From positions 124,001 through 188,000 of the forward strand of contig JADKJB010000004.1 in assembly GCA_016722525.1 (NCBI GenBank): DNA of 64,000 bases, written 5' to 3'. The DNA is from Bacteroidota bacterium. GTDB taxonomy: Bacteria; Bacteroidota; Bacteroidia; AKYH767-A; OLB10. The first letter of the stretch is position 1. Each line of letters starts with the position of its first letter. The notes below the pieces were generated by a model that saw only the letters and a list, made by a program, of their open reading frames with translations, was not told the origin of the DNA and did no database searches. Below, piece by piece: positions 10,210 through 24,300 of this stretch. A program made the translations under genes and the position numbers.

Positions 10210-11763
10210 ATGAATAAATGTATAGGATTCACAACGACCTTTACCAATCTGGTGGCATTGGTTCTGTTTTTTATTTGTTTTCCTGCAATCCTATATGCAC
10301 AACAAACCTCTCAGGTTGAAATTGACAATGCCGACACTTTTGAGGGTGATGAATCTTTAGGGAAAAATGTCTCACGTCTTTTAGGAAATGTCAGATTCAA
10401 ACACCAGGGTGCTTTGATGTATTGCGACAGTGCTTATCTGTATCAGGAAACCAATAGTCTGGATGCATTTGGTAGAATCAGAATTGTACAAGGTGATAGT
10501 ATAAATCTGTCCGGAAATTTTTTGAAATATGATGGCAATACCAGAGTGGCTAATGTAATTGGTAATGTTACCATGACTGATAAAACGATGGTGCTTACGT
10601 CCAGCATTCTTAATTATAACATGAATTCTGAAACCGCCGAATATTTCAATGGCGGGAAAATTGTTGATAAAGATAATGTGCTTACGAGTAAAAATGGATA
10701 TTACTTTTCAAAAGATAAAATGTTGTTTTTTAAAGATTCGGTTGTTTTAACTAATCCAAAATATGTCATTTATGCTGATTCGTTAAAGTATCATACAGTG
10801 ACAAAGATTGCCGGATTTGAAGGCCCAACCAGAATTTTTTCTTTAGCTGCTGATAGTGCAAAAATTTATTGTGAGCAAGGATGGTACAACACTATTGAGG
10901 AAAAATCTTCATTTAACAAGAATGCCTGGATTATGTCCAAGGAAAACAGATTAGAGGGTGATAGTCTTGTTTATGACAATAAAACTAAAGTTGGATTTGG
11001 TTTTAGAAATGTTGTTATCTCAGATACAATTCAAAAAGTTATTATTTCTGGTGATTATGGATATAATAATGATGTAAGTAAAAATGCATGGGTTACCGGT
11101 AAGGCTCTACTCACAAAAGCGTTTGAAACTGATTCGCTTTTTCTGCATGCGGATACTTTATATGCGAAGCAAGATACTGTTACTAAGAGTCGCACCTGGA
11201 TGGCTTATAAAGGAGTTCGAATTTTCAAAAAGGATTTGCAGGGGAAATGCGATTCACTTGTTTATAATGCCTCTGATTCTACACTCTCATTTTTTACTGA
11301 ACCGGTTTTGTGGAGTGAACAGAATTAGCTTACTGCAACTTTTATGAATATGCAAATGGCTAATTCAGAAATAAGTGAACTTCGATTGCGAGACGCAGCT
11401 TTTATCATTTCTAAAGAAGACACTTTGCGATTCAATCAGATTAAGGGTCGGAATATGTTAGGTCACTTTACTGAGAATAAATTAAAAAGCATTAATGTTG
11501 AAGGTAATGGACAATCAATTTATTATACACGAAACAGTAAAAAGCAGTTAACAGGAGTAAACAGGGCTGATTGTTCCGATATGTTGATTTTTTTGAATGA
11601 AAGTAAGGTGAGTAGTATTACCATGATTAATAAGCCAGACGCAACATTATTTCCAATCAACGAACTTAATCCGAACGAACTCAAACTTAAAGGTCTTATC
11701 TGGCACGATGATTTAAGGCCTTCAAATAAAGAAGATATTTTTCGAAAAACCGATCCTAAGTAA
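10210..11763 (+). CDS. OstA/LptA-like protein, interrupted by one in-frame TAG
   Basis: It is a signal-peptide protein (hydrophobic stretch to LYAQQ) followed by OstA-type beta repeats (GNVRFKHQGALMYCDSAYLY; VIGNVTMTDKTMV). The family carries lipopolysaccharide through the periplasm or shapes its outer-membrane assembly. I chose the ATG at 10210 because the upstream ATG at 10144 would overlap purA by 59 bases. At 11326-11328 the frame meets TAG inside WSEQN-stop-LTATFMNM and continues open in the same frame for 145 codons. A CAG there would give an unbroken 517-aa protein. Its 3' end overlaps the convergent DUF4199 gene by 8 bases. Confidence 0.85.
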
Positions 11764-12304
11764 CTTCTTTAGGTTCAGAAGATAGATCGGATACTTTTCT
11801 CCTCATCAGTAAAGCACAAAGAACTGAAATGATGAGTCCGATTGGGAAAACTTCCAGAAATGTAAAAAGTGCCATTACGCCGGGATTGTCATAATTTTCC
11901 ATGTTTTTATTGAAAGCAACAATTTCATTTTTGATTTCTTCACTGCTTTTACCACTGGAATTTAATTTATTCAGGTAGAAGGCAGCATACTTTTCAATAA
12001 AGGAATTATCGATATAGTTTATATAGAACAACCATCCGGCCACATAGCATAAGCAAGCTATTACGGTTATTAAAATTCCTGTTCTGAAAGAAATATTGAA
12101 TGAAATAGCACCACCCAAATTTTTATCACGATGGGAACGAATACCGAAAAAAATCATTGAAAAAGCCAATACCATTGAAATATAGCCAACGCTTTCACCT
12201 CTGTCGAAATCTGAGGAGTCACCAACCAGTGCCATCATAATAAAAATCATTGACACAAGAATAAGGCCTGCGATCAAGCCATATACAATCACAATTTTCT
12301 TCAT
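11756..12304 (-). CDS. DUF4199 membrane protein
   Basis: It is 182 aa with four predicted membrane helices (about 4-26, 39-58, 73-95, 143-166). The start MKKIVIVYGLIAGLI and the inner GISFGxxF-like segment (GAISFNISFRTGILIT) are typical of DUF4199, a Bacteroidota inner-membrane family without known function. It begins 16 bases after the stop of the giant SprB-repeat gene, in the same direction, so it may be read from the same transcript. Confidence 0.85.
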   Translation of the reverse strand: MKKIVIVYGLIAGLILVSMIFIMMALVGDSSDFDRGESVGYISMVLAFSMIFFGIRSHRDKNLGGAISFNISFRTGILITVIACLCYVAGWLFYINYIDNSFIEKYAAFYLNKLNSSGKSSEEIKNEIVAFNKNMENYDNPGVMALFTFLEVFPIGLIISVLCALLMRRKVSDLSSEPKEVT

Positions 12305-12320
12305 AAATAAGTGTAGAAGG

Positions 12321-15300
12321 TTATTCGAGTAAAGTAACCCTTCCGGTATAATTTTTGTACTCGCCGTTAAAAGTCTTTACTTTGATCTGGTAGACATAAA
12401 CACCAGTCTGACATTTTGTTCCTGAATACATATCATTGCCATTCCAACCATCTTGACCAGTTCTGGCTGAAAACACCATGTTCCCCCATCTATTAAAAAT
12501 GGACATTTGAATTCCATCAATGCCTATTCCTGACACATTAAATATTTCGTTTATTCCATCACCGTTAGGTGTAAAGGCATTAGGAATATAAACAGTTGAG
12601 GATTGATTAATCACAATCTCGGTATAGGCGGTATCGCGACAGCCAAAATCGTTCATGATATACAAAGTCACATTATAGATTCCGGTTTCTTCAAAGGTAT
12701 GCTCTGTGTTTTGAGTTGAGGAAAGAGATGAATTATCTCCAAAGTCCCAATTCCACCAGGTTGCTCCTGAACCTGTATCAAAGAAACTTATAGTAGGATT
12801 TAAAATATTGGCAACTGAAGGAGTGGTGCCAATACCTGCAACTGGCACCGGGTAAACCTTAACAGCATCATTGATAATTAACTCAGCTGCACAGCCTTCA
12901 GCAGAAATTACTTTTAAAGTGACCGTATAATTTCCCGGTTCATAATAGATGTGAACAGGTTCAAAATCGTTACTGCTAGTATTATCTCCAAAATACCATT
13001 GGTATAATGCTCCGTTTGCTGAGGTGATCGTATTATTATCAAAAACCACCTCCAAAGGAGCGCATCCTTCAAATGGTAGCGCAACAAAATCAACAACAGG
13101 GAGCGGGTTCACAACTACTTCCACATTGGCTAATGCTGAAGGTGTTCCGCAACCATCACTAACGGTAACGATATATGTTGTTGTTAGAATTGGACTTACA
13201 TTGACCTGAGATGAAGTATTCGAAATGCCACTCCAGGAATAGGTATAAGGTCCTCCATTGCCACCTGAAGCAATGGCACTAATTAATGTTTGTTCGCCCT
13301 CACAAATGGAATCATCTGGAGAAGTGATTAAAGACAAAGCCGGATTGACTACCACCACAACAGGTGCTCCAGTTGCCTGGCAACCTAATGAATCAGTTAC
13401 TGTAACCGAAAATGCAGCTGTAAGAATAGGATTTACAAACTGACTACTTCCTGAAATGCCATTATTCCAAAGGTATTGATAACCACCGTTACCACCTTGA
13501 GCAGTAGCACTTATTAAAGTGGATTGACCAATACATATAGTTTCTGAACCATTCACAAATACAACCAGTGGCAAAGGCTCCTGAACCACCACTGATGCAG
13601 CAAGTGAGCAATTGTTGGCATCAGTAATAGTTACTGAGAAATTACCGCCATCAATGTTTGGTAATAAAGAATTGGTGCCGCCATTCGTCCATAAGTAGGA
13701 ATAAGGAGTGGTCCCGCCGGTAACACTCACTTGAGCTGTACCATCAGCATCGCCATTACATGTAACAGGAGTGGAAGCAATAGTAGCAGCCAGCAAGGTC
13801 GGGCTGACAATTGTTTCTGATAAACTATTGGAACATCCATTTGCATCTGTTACCGTGACAGTATAGGTGCCTGAAAGAAGTGAACCGATAACAGGAGTGG
13901 TTGCATTATTTGACCAGAGATAGGAGTAGGGAGCTGTACCACCAGAAACATTCACGGTTGCATTGCCATCCGATGATCCAAAACATAGTGTAGGAATAGC
14001 GCTGGTTGTACTAACAAGTGCTGAAGGTTCAAAAATTAAATAGGTTTGCGAATAGGAGCAGCCGTTAGCATCACTTACAACCACCGTGTAATTTCCTGCT
14101 GAAAGATTTGAATTATCATGTCCGGATAATCCAGATTGTAACCAGGAGTAGGAATAAGGTGCAGTTCCACCACCAGGTGTCAGTATTAATGATCCATCAG
14201 ATAGACCATTGCAGCTTATGTTGGTAAGTTGTTGCTGTATAGTTATTGGCAAAGGTTCAAGAACGGTAGCTGCTAATGCAGTTGAGCATCCATTTGCATC
14301 GGTAACAGTAACTATATAAGTTCCTGCAACAAGGTTGGAAGCAGTAACTCCTGTTGTTCCCCCAGTCCAATTGTAGGAGTAGGGGGTTACTCCACCCAAT
14401 ACGGAAACGGATGCAGTTCCATCTCCGCTTCCATTGCATAAAGTTGCTGTAGATGATGTATTGAGAAGAATTTGAGCCGGTTCCAAAATGGTTCCGGTTG
14501 CTGCGGCAGAACATCCATTGGCATCGGTTACCATTACATCGTATACGCCTTGAGCAAGATTATTAAAGATGTTTGATGTTTGGAAAGAAACACCATTGTT
14601 GATGCTAAATTGCAATGGCAACGTACCTCCATTGGTACTAAGGGTAAGTATTCCGTTACTTAACCCATTACATGATGCGCCAATTCCAGTTAAACTATGA
14701 ACAATCGGAGCAGGAGCATCAAGTATAAGAGCAGAATCAGCAATCATGCAACCATTACTATCCTGAACCATTATTGAATAAATTCCTGCCGCCATATTTG
14801 AAAAAATATTTGTTGGTTGATAGGTTAATCCTCCATTTGCACTGAAAGTTAATGCTCCGGTTCCACCGTTACCATTAACTATTAAGGTTCCGTTTGAATT
14901 ACTGCAAGTTGAATTTGTGAGTGCTACTGAAGTTGTAATAGCAGCGGGCTCCGTAATTGTAAATGAAGAATCTGCCAAACATCCATTAGCATCAATAACA
15001 GAAATACTATAATTGCCAGTTGAAAGATTTCCAAAATAATTAATCATCTGTGTATTGGAACTTCCGTTTATTGAATATTGGAAAGGCCCGGTTCCACCGG
15101 TAATTTGCACTGTAGCCGTACCATTATCGGAATTGTAACATAAACTGTTGGTAACAGGTATTGTTGCAATAACCGGCCCTGGAGTATTAGAGATGGATGA
15201 GTTGGCGGTTGCAGTACAGCCATTCACATCAGAAACCAATACTGAATAATTGCCCTGAATAAGATTAGTGAATGTTCCTGAAGCTTGAAAATTCGATCCA

Positions 15301-18300
15301 TTATTAATGGAGTATTGCATTGAACCAGAGCCACCGGAAACAAGAGTTTGTATTTCTCCATTGGTATTTCCACATGTACTTGATATCGATAAGGTATTTA
15401 ACTGTAATGCATTTGGTTCAACAATAGTAATTTCCAGATGCTACGCATCCAATTGAATCTTCAACAATGATATTATAAATACCTCCTGAAAGTGTAGAGA
15501 AACTATTACTTAATTGAAAAGATACACCATTATTAATACTATAATTGAGAATGCCTGTTCCATTTAGGGCTGAAATAGTAATTGCTCCATTGCCCGCTCC
15601 AAAGCAGGTTACGTCAGTTGCAATTAATGAACTGATAATTGGTGCATTGATATTATTTACCGATGAAACAATCATTGTTGAACATCCTGAGGCATCCGAA
15701 ACTGTTACGTTATAATTTCCAGCCAACAAACCATTGAATAAGCCAGAGTTTTGAGCGGGTCCATTATTAAGACTGAAAGTTAAGTTTCCATTTCCTCCAT
15801 TCGCTATTATTGTAATTGATCCATCCGGGTTACCACAAGTGGCGTTCACAGATGATGCATTGGTGAGTATTGCAGGAGGTTCCGAAATTGTTGATGTGGA
15901 ACTAGCTTCACAGCCATTAGCATCGCTCACAATGATGGCATAAGTTCCTGCAACCAGATTGCTAAAGTTTCCAATTGCACTCCAGGTAAAACCACCATCG
16001 ATGGAATAAGAAAGAGGATTTACACCACCATTAGCATTAACATTTAGTGTTCCATCATTAATACCGAAACATGTAACATTCGTTACCGGAGTACTTGCAA
16101 TAACTGGTGCAGCAGCATTATTTATTACAACCGGTGTTGAGAAAGTACAATTGCTGCCATCTTTTACAAATACAGAATACGTGCCGGCCGGCAATGAATT
16201 AAAAATGTTGGAAGGTTGATAAGTTAAACCACTGTCAATACTAAAGGTATAAGTTCCACTTCCACCGATAGCAGTAATCGAGAATCCGCCATCGCTATTT
16301 CCACAATTGGCGTCAGTAGCAGCAAAAGTAAAACTGATAGCGTCAGGTTGAATCAAAGTTGCTGTTGAAGTTACGGTGCATCCATTTGCATCTGTAACTA
16401 TGATATTGTAATTTCCGGTGGTGAGTGAATTGAAAACGAAACTGAGTGTATTGGTGACCCCATTATCAATGCTATATTCCAAAGGCAAAGTACCTCCATT
16501 GGCCAAAATGGAAATGGTTCCATCATTTGAACCATTACAGGTAATATCTGTTGAAATCACATTATTCAATAAAGGTCCGGGAGCATTTGGAACAGTGTTG
16601 TTTAAATTAAATGAACAACCGTTTACATCTGTTACAACAATTGTGTAAAGACCTGATGCCAGGTTATTGAAATTATTAGATTGTTGAGTACTGGTTCCGC
16701 CATTAATACTATATAAAAGTAAGCCGGTACCACCTTGTGCACTGATGGAAATGGAGCCGTTATTATTTCCGCAAGTAGCAGTTGTATGGGAAGCTACTGC
16801 TGTAAGTAAAACCGGTTCAATAAGACTCACTTGGCTGGTAGCATTACATCCATTCACATCGGTCACAATAATGTTATAGATTCCTGGAGGTAAATTCTGA
16901 AATGTACTTCCTGGTTGACTTGTAACTCCATTATCAATACTGTAACTCAGTACTCCGGTTCCTCCGGAAGCATTGAGTGTTATAATTCCGTTGTCGGCAC
17001 CATTACAGGTGATATCCGTAACGATGGTATTTTGAATAGCCGGAGCAGCAGCATTGTTTACAGTTGCAATTATTGAAGAAGTACATAAATTAACATCTCT
17101 TATAATAATTGTGTAATTGCCGGTCGTGAGGGAAGTAAAGTTTATTGAAGTTTGAAAAGATACCCCGTTATCAATACTATATTGTAGTGAGCCAGTTCCA
17201 CCTGATGCATTAATTGTTAATGTGCCGTCAGCATTTCCACATGAAGCATCAGTTGCCGTAAAAGAGGCCGTAATGGCACCAGGTTCGGAAATGTTGGTTT
17301 GAGCAGATGCAGTACAACCATTAGCGTCCATAATCAAAATATCATAGGTGCCAGGTTGAAGTCCGGTGAAGGAATTCGTTGCCTGATAAATAGCTCCGTT
17401 ATCAATACTGAATTGAAGTGGAAGCGTACCATTATTTCCATTTATTGAAATTGATCCGTCATCTAGTCCATTACAACTGATATCCAGAGTAACCACTGAT
17501 TGAACAAGCGGTCCTGGTGCATCTGAAATATTAGCCTGATAAATAGCCTGGCAACCATTTGCATCCTCAATAACTATATCATAAATTCCAGCTAAAAGGT
17601 TATTGAATGCAGAGCCGGGCTGGAAAGTACTGCCATTATTACTACTATAAAGATAAGCCACAGTTCCTCCTGACGCATTGATAATGAGAGAGCCATTGTT
17701 AGAACTACATGTGGTATTAGTGGTATTTATTATAGCTGTTAATTCTGAAGGTTCACTAATTGTTACAGTAGTATTTGCCTGACAACCATTTACATCTTCC
17801 ACCAGCAAATCGTAATTGCCCGGAGCAAGGTTTGTGAAAACGTTACCTGCCTGAAAAGTTGTTCCATTGTTAATGCTGAATTGAAGAGCACCGGTACCTC
17901 CATTGGCTGTAATGGTAATTGTACCGTTGTTAGCGCCAAAGCAGGTAATATCAGTAAAGCCAGCATTAGAAATGGATGGAGCTGCAGCATTACTTACTAC
18001 TCCGTTACCTGAAATAGTGCAACTGTTTGCATCTTCTATTACAATGCTATAATTGCCTGCAGTAAGGTTGTTGAAAGTATTGGAAGCTTGAAATGTGCTG
18101 CCATTATCATTGCTGAATTGATAACTACCGGTTCCGCCTATGGCATTTACAGTAAGAGTTCCATCACTGTTTCCACATGAGGCAGGAGTTGAAGTTGTGT
18201 TAAATGAAATAGCGGACGGCTCAGTGATAGTTCCGGTTGAAGTCACTGTACATCCGTTAGCATCAGTTACCACTATATCATAATTACCAGGACTTAAGTT

Positions 18301-21300
18301 ATTGAAAGTTGTTGTTGGTAGATTAGTAGTTCCATTATCAATACTGTATTGCAAAGGATTCGCTCCACCAATGGTAACTATCGTTAATACCCCATTGTTG
18401 GCTCCATTGCAATTAATATTTGTTTCAGTTATATTTTGAATTACAGGAGCGGGACTATCTGTTATTATTTCATTACTTGTTACAGAACATCCATTTGCAT
18501 CAGTCACCTCGATATTGTAGTTACCGGCGGGAATATTGTTGAAAATATTTCCGGCTTGTTGCGTGGTTCCGCCGTCAATGCTGTAACTATATGCACTTGT
18601 TCCACCATTTGCCAATAGAGTTATGGTTCCGTTAGGATCGCTACAGGTTGTGTTAATTAATTGGCTTACTACAACCAAAAGAGCGGGTTCAGTAAGAACA
18701 ATATTATTAGTTGCCTGACAGCCGAGTGCGTCCTGCACAATAATATCATAAGATCCGGCAGAAAGGTTACTAAATGAATTGGTTGCTTGAAAACTGGTTC
18801 CATTATCTATGCTAAAAGATAGGGGCGCGGTACCTCCATTAGTAATTATGGTGATTTGTCCGTCATCAGAATTAAAACAAGTAAGTGAAGTTGAATTTAC
18901 TGTAGTAATTGAAGGGGCAGCAGTATTATTTACAGAAGTAGTGGTTGCCGCACTGCAATTATTTGCATCGGAAACAACCACATCATAATTTCCGGCTAAA
19001 AGATTATTGAAAGCACCAGAAGCCTGGAAGGTACTTCCATTATCAATACTATATTGATATCCGGGTGTTCCTCCGTTAGCATTGAGTGTAATGGTTCCAT
19101 CACTATTTCCACAAGAAGCCGGAGTAGTTACATCAACAATACTGATGGCGGAAGGTTCACTAACAGTAGCCTGTATGGTTGCGGTACAATTGTTTGCATC
19201 AGCTATGACCACACTATAAGTGCCCATTGCAATATTATTGAAAACGTTGGAGACCTGATAAGTTAATCCGTTGTCAATAGAATAATTAATAATTCCAGTG
19301 CCACCATTTGCAGAAACAGTAATGCTTCCATCATTAGCTCCAAGGCACAGTGCATCTGTTGTGCTAACCAAAGTAATGGTAGGTGCGGGCATATCGCTGA
19401 CAATAACTGGTTCAGAATATGAACAACCATGATCATCGAAAACTGTGACCGTATAATTTCCGGAAATGAGATTGGTAAAAATGTTACTTGCTTGAGATGT
19501 ACCACCATTCAATGAGTAATTGTAGGGAGCGATTCCTCCTGAAGCATTTATTGTTATTTCACCGTTGTTAGAGCTGCAGGATGATGACAAAGCAACATAA
19601 CTAAGTTGCAATAATGTTGGTTCTGAAATTGTTGTTTGAAAGATACTCGTACAGCCGTTCACATCTGTAACCATAATATCATAGGTTCCAGCGAATAAAT
19701 TATTAAAAGTATTTGAAGGTTGACTTGTTAATCCATTGTCGATACTAAAGGTAAGTGGACCTGATCCTCCAGTTGCATTAATTATGAGGGTTCCATCAGC
19801 AGAACCAACACAAAGTGCATCTGTGGTAGGAATACTGTCAATTGTTGGGCCGGGAAGATTCGGTACAAAATCAGCTGATTTCAATTCACATCCATTGGCA
19901 TCATGAATGGTAATATTATAATTCGCCGAAAGTAAATTACTAAAAGTATTTAAAATCTGGAAAGGACTTGAATCCAGGCTATAAGTAAGTACACCAGTTC
20001 CACCATTTCCATTTATGACAATGACACCATTCGCGTCTCCACAAGTAGATGGAGTAACGACAGTTGACATTACTATTTGAGTAGGTTCAGCTACTGAAGT
20101 ATTTACACTTGCGGTACAACCGTTTGCATCTGTTACTAAAATAGTATAATTACCATCTACCAATCCGGGAAATAATCCGCTAGCCTGATTGGGGCCGCCA
20201 TTCATACTAAAAGTTAGTGGAGCAGTACCACCAATCACAGTAAGGTCAATGGATCCATCATCACTATCAAAACAAGCAGCATCAATAACTGTGGTGTTTG
20301 AGATAACCGGTGAAGGAGCATCATTAATAACAAAGTTTATAGATAATGAACATCCATTTGCGTCAACTGCATTCACACTATGATTTCCTGCAAGAAGGTT
20401 GTTGAAAGTTATGGAAGCCTGTAATGTCCACCATCGATGCTGTACTGGTATCCTGGTGTAGCACCATTTGCTGTAATTGTTACCGAACCATTTGCTGCAC
20501 TGCAGGTAGATCCAACTGTAGCACTATTTAGGGTAAGCGCTGAGGGTTCCGATAAATTAACATTTGATGCTGCAGTACATCCATTAGCATCAGTAACTAA
20601 AATGGCGTAAGCACCGGCAGTAAGATTGTTGAAATAATTGGAAATTTGTCCGGGTGCACCATTTAAACTATATTCAAGTGGATTGGTGCCGCCAATGGCA
20701 ATAATACTTATGTCACCTGTATTTGCACCGAAACAGGTAATATTGGTTATTGGAACATTTGAAATTAAAGGGGAAGGTGCATCTGTTATAATAACAACAC
20801 TAGGAAGTGAAATACATCCGTTAGCGTCTTTAACTTTTATGGTATAGTTTCCGGGAGTTAAATTGTTGAAAGTACCAGATGCCTGATAAGGTCCTGCATT
20901 TATATTATACTGATAGGCTCCTGTACCACCATTTGCATTCACAACCACTGAACCATTAGAGATGCCACATGTTGAGCCGGTGACTACAGTATTAATAACT
21001 ATGGGAGGAGGTTCTGTTACTGTCGCACTTGTTGTTGCTGTACATCCATTCGCATCAGTAATTATGATTGAATAATTACCTGCAGTAAGTCCTGCGAAAT
21101 TTCCGGTAGGACGAGTAGGGCCACCAACAATAGTATATTGTATAGGATTGGTTCCAAACGAAGTGGCTACAGCGATAAATCCGGTTGACCATCCATTACA
21201 GAGGATATTAGTAACATTGGTACTATTTACAACCGGACCCGGAGCATTGCCAACAACAACATTTCCATTCACTGTACATCCGCTCGCATCTTTGATAATG

Positions 21301-24300
21301 AATGGGTAGTTTCCGGCACTAAGGTTACTAAATAATCCTGATGGTTGAACGGGATTACCGTTAAACCCAAATACATAAGTACCGGTTCCTCCATTTGCAT
21401 TTATAGATACAGATCCGTTAGGGTCGCCACATGTAGATCCTGAAACATTTAACACCGGACTGATCACTAAAGGTTCATTAATAATAATGTTAGTTGCAAC
21501 CGTACATCCGTTGGCATCTGTTACCTGAATAGTTTGGTTTCCTGCAGAAAGTCCACTGAACGTAGAGTCTGATTGGTAAGTTGCACCATTGTCAATTGAA
21601 TACTGCAAAGGAAATGCACCACCGTTAGTATTGATAATGAGTGATCCATCTGATCCACCAAAACAAGTAACATCAGTTGTGATTACTGACGGAATAACAG
21701 GTCCGGGAACATTGCTTACTGAAGTATTTGCTACAACCAGACAACCATTACCATCTTGAACAGTAATAAAATAATTCCCTGCTGAAAGATTACTAAAAGT
21801 ATTTCCCAACTGGAAAGGTCCTCCATTTAATGAATACATCAAAGTTCCGATTCCACCGGTAGCATTTACTGTAACGGCACCGTTGCTAAAACCGCAAGTT
21901 GAATTTATTGATGACCAGGGTGAAAGTACGACATCAGGTTGACCTATATTTACGTTAGCTGTTGCGGTACATCCATTTGCATCACGCACAATAACAGAAT
22001 AAGCACCTGAAAGTAAGTTAGGAAAAATGTTTGATGATTGGAAAGGCCCGCTATTCAAACTGTATTGAAGAGGGTTGGTGCCTCCAATCACATTTACTGT
22101 GATAATTCCATCGAGTCCACCGAAACAAGTTACTTCACTGGTTAGAACAGCTGAAATAACAGGAGCGGGTTCATCGGGTACGAAAATATTAATAGATGAA
22201 GTACACCCATCCTGATCGGTAACCATGGCGATGTAATTGCCAGAAACTAAATTGTTGAATGCCGCTGACCCTTGACCAGGGCCTCCGTTAATACTGTATG
22301 AATAAGGATTATTACCACCGGCAGCGCTCAGGATAAGTGATCCATCATTGTTGCTACAAGTGGAGTTGGAGGGAACCGCATTTATATTAAGAGGAGGATC
22401 AGCAATTACCGCAACAAGAACGGATGCGGTGCAATTATTAAAATCTGTAACGGTCACAGTATAATTCCCGGGGCCCAAATTTTGAAATAATCCGGAAGCT
22501 TGTGATGGTCCTCCGTTGATACTGTATTGCTTTGGATTTACACCTCCTAAACTGGAAGCAGTAATGCTACCGTTATTGAGTCCACATATTGGAATATTAA
22601 GAACAGTAGAAATAGTTAAAAGTGGAGGTTCTGTAATAATAATATTTAATGTTGCCTGACAGCCTGCACCATCTTCAACAACAATGCTATAATTTCCCTG
22701 AGGCAGGTTATTAAATGAATTAGATGCTTGAAACGTAGCTCCATTATCAATACTATATTGCAGCGCACCTGTTCCACCGGAAGTATTAACTGTAATGGAG
22801 CCATTTGAATTCCCGTTGCAACTTACATTGGTAAACGGAGCTGAATTAATGATTGGACCTGAAATGCTATTCACCTGACCAACAACAAGTGTTTGACATC
22901 CATTTACATCTCTGACCACGATATTGTAATTACCTGAAGCAAGATTGGTAAATACATTTCCAGCCTGAAAAGATACTCCGCCGTTATTGCTATATTGTAA
23001 AACTCCAATTCCTCCATTTACATTTACTGTTAATGAACCATTGCTAGCGCCACAATTAGCATCAACAGCTACTATATTTAAAATTATAGGATTTGGTTGC
23101 TGAATAACAATCTGAGTAGAAGCAGTGCAACCGTTTGCATCAGTAACGGTCACTGTATATGTGCCGGCGGTAAGAGTATTTGCTGAGGATCCTGTTCCAC
23201 CTGAAGGAGCCCACAAATATTGATAAGGTATAGCTCCACCAACTACATTAACAGTGGCTGAACCATTTGTTCCGGCATTACAGGTGACTGCAACAGGCAC
23301 TGTATTCAACACAATAGCCACAGGAGCAGTGATCACAAAATTTATAACTGACGAGCATCCACCATTATCAACAGCAGTGAGTGTGTAATTTCCCGGGGCG
23401 AGGTTGTTTATGGTATTGGAACCATTTACATTGTTTGCAGTTTGAATAGTTACACCGGCATTATTTTTCCAGATATAATCCCATGGAGCGGATCCCTGTC
23501 CGGTTCCAATTACAGAGCCATTATTTTGACCCGGACACGTAGGGTCAGTAATTGCCACTAACGGCGAAGCACAGCAGGTAAGTGTAGCAAAAAAGTCGGA
23601 AACAGGATCACCAACGCAAGCTAAAGAAGTCCAAGATCCTGACTCCCCATCACCATATGTATCAACACCTATATTTAAAGACGTACCGGGCACGCATTGG
23701 TTGGGAGGTAGCGTGGTAACGGTCCAGCAGAAGGTCCAATCACAACCGTTATTAGGATTGTTGTCACCAAAATTGTTTCCCGGATTTCCGTCAAGAACTC
23801 CTCCTGCATTTCCAAGTTGAGATTCAAAATAAAAACCAGGACCATGTACTTGTCCTGTTGCAGTGCTGACAACATTGTTATTGTACCAAGACCAGGTGCC
23901 TTGTCCGGAACAAGATACTGGAGGATTAGTAACTAGAGTACTCATATCCCAACCTGCAGAAAAAGTGGGAACAATACCATGCAGCCAGTTTATCGATGTT
24001 TGATTGTAATCGGTAATTGTGTAACAGAAAGTTACCGTTTGTGATGCCTGGTAGGTTCCATTTACAGGAGGGGGTGAGGCGGTAAAACTACTTTGAATAA
24101 CACATCCTGCACAATCAAAATTATTTTGTAGCGCCAGTGTAAATGCACATTGGTCATTTAAATTACCTCCGCTTACCTGGAGATAGTAGGCTCCTGGAGC
24201 CAATCCCCCAAAGGAGGTGTTAGTATCCCACCACCACCTATGGCACAACCTCTGCCAACTAAATTACCACAATTGTTGCCTGCATACAATCCAATATTTG

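Noticed and set aside
11326..11328. TAG recoded as an amino acid in this organism
   Set aside because: The AsmA-like gene at 4542 ends in TAG, and the two internal TAGs would need different residues (Gln and Trp), so a general reassignment does not fit.
13024..20383. Plus-strand open frames within the SprB giant
   Set aside because: They are antisense shadows of the repeats, with Thr/Ser-rich low-complexity text and no family.
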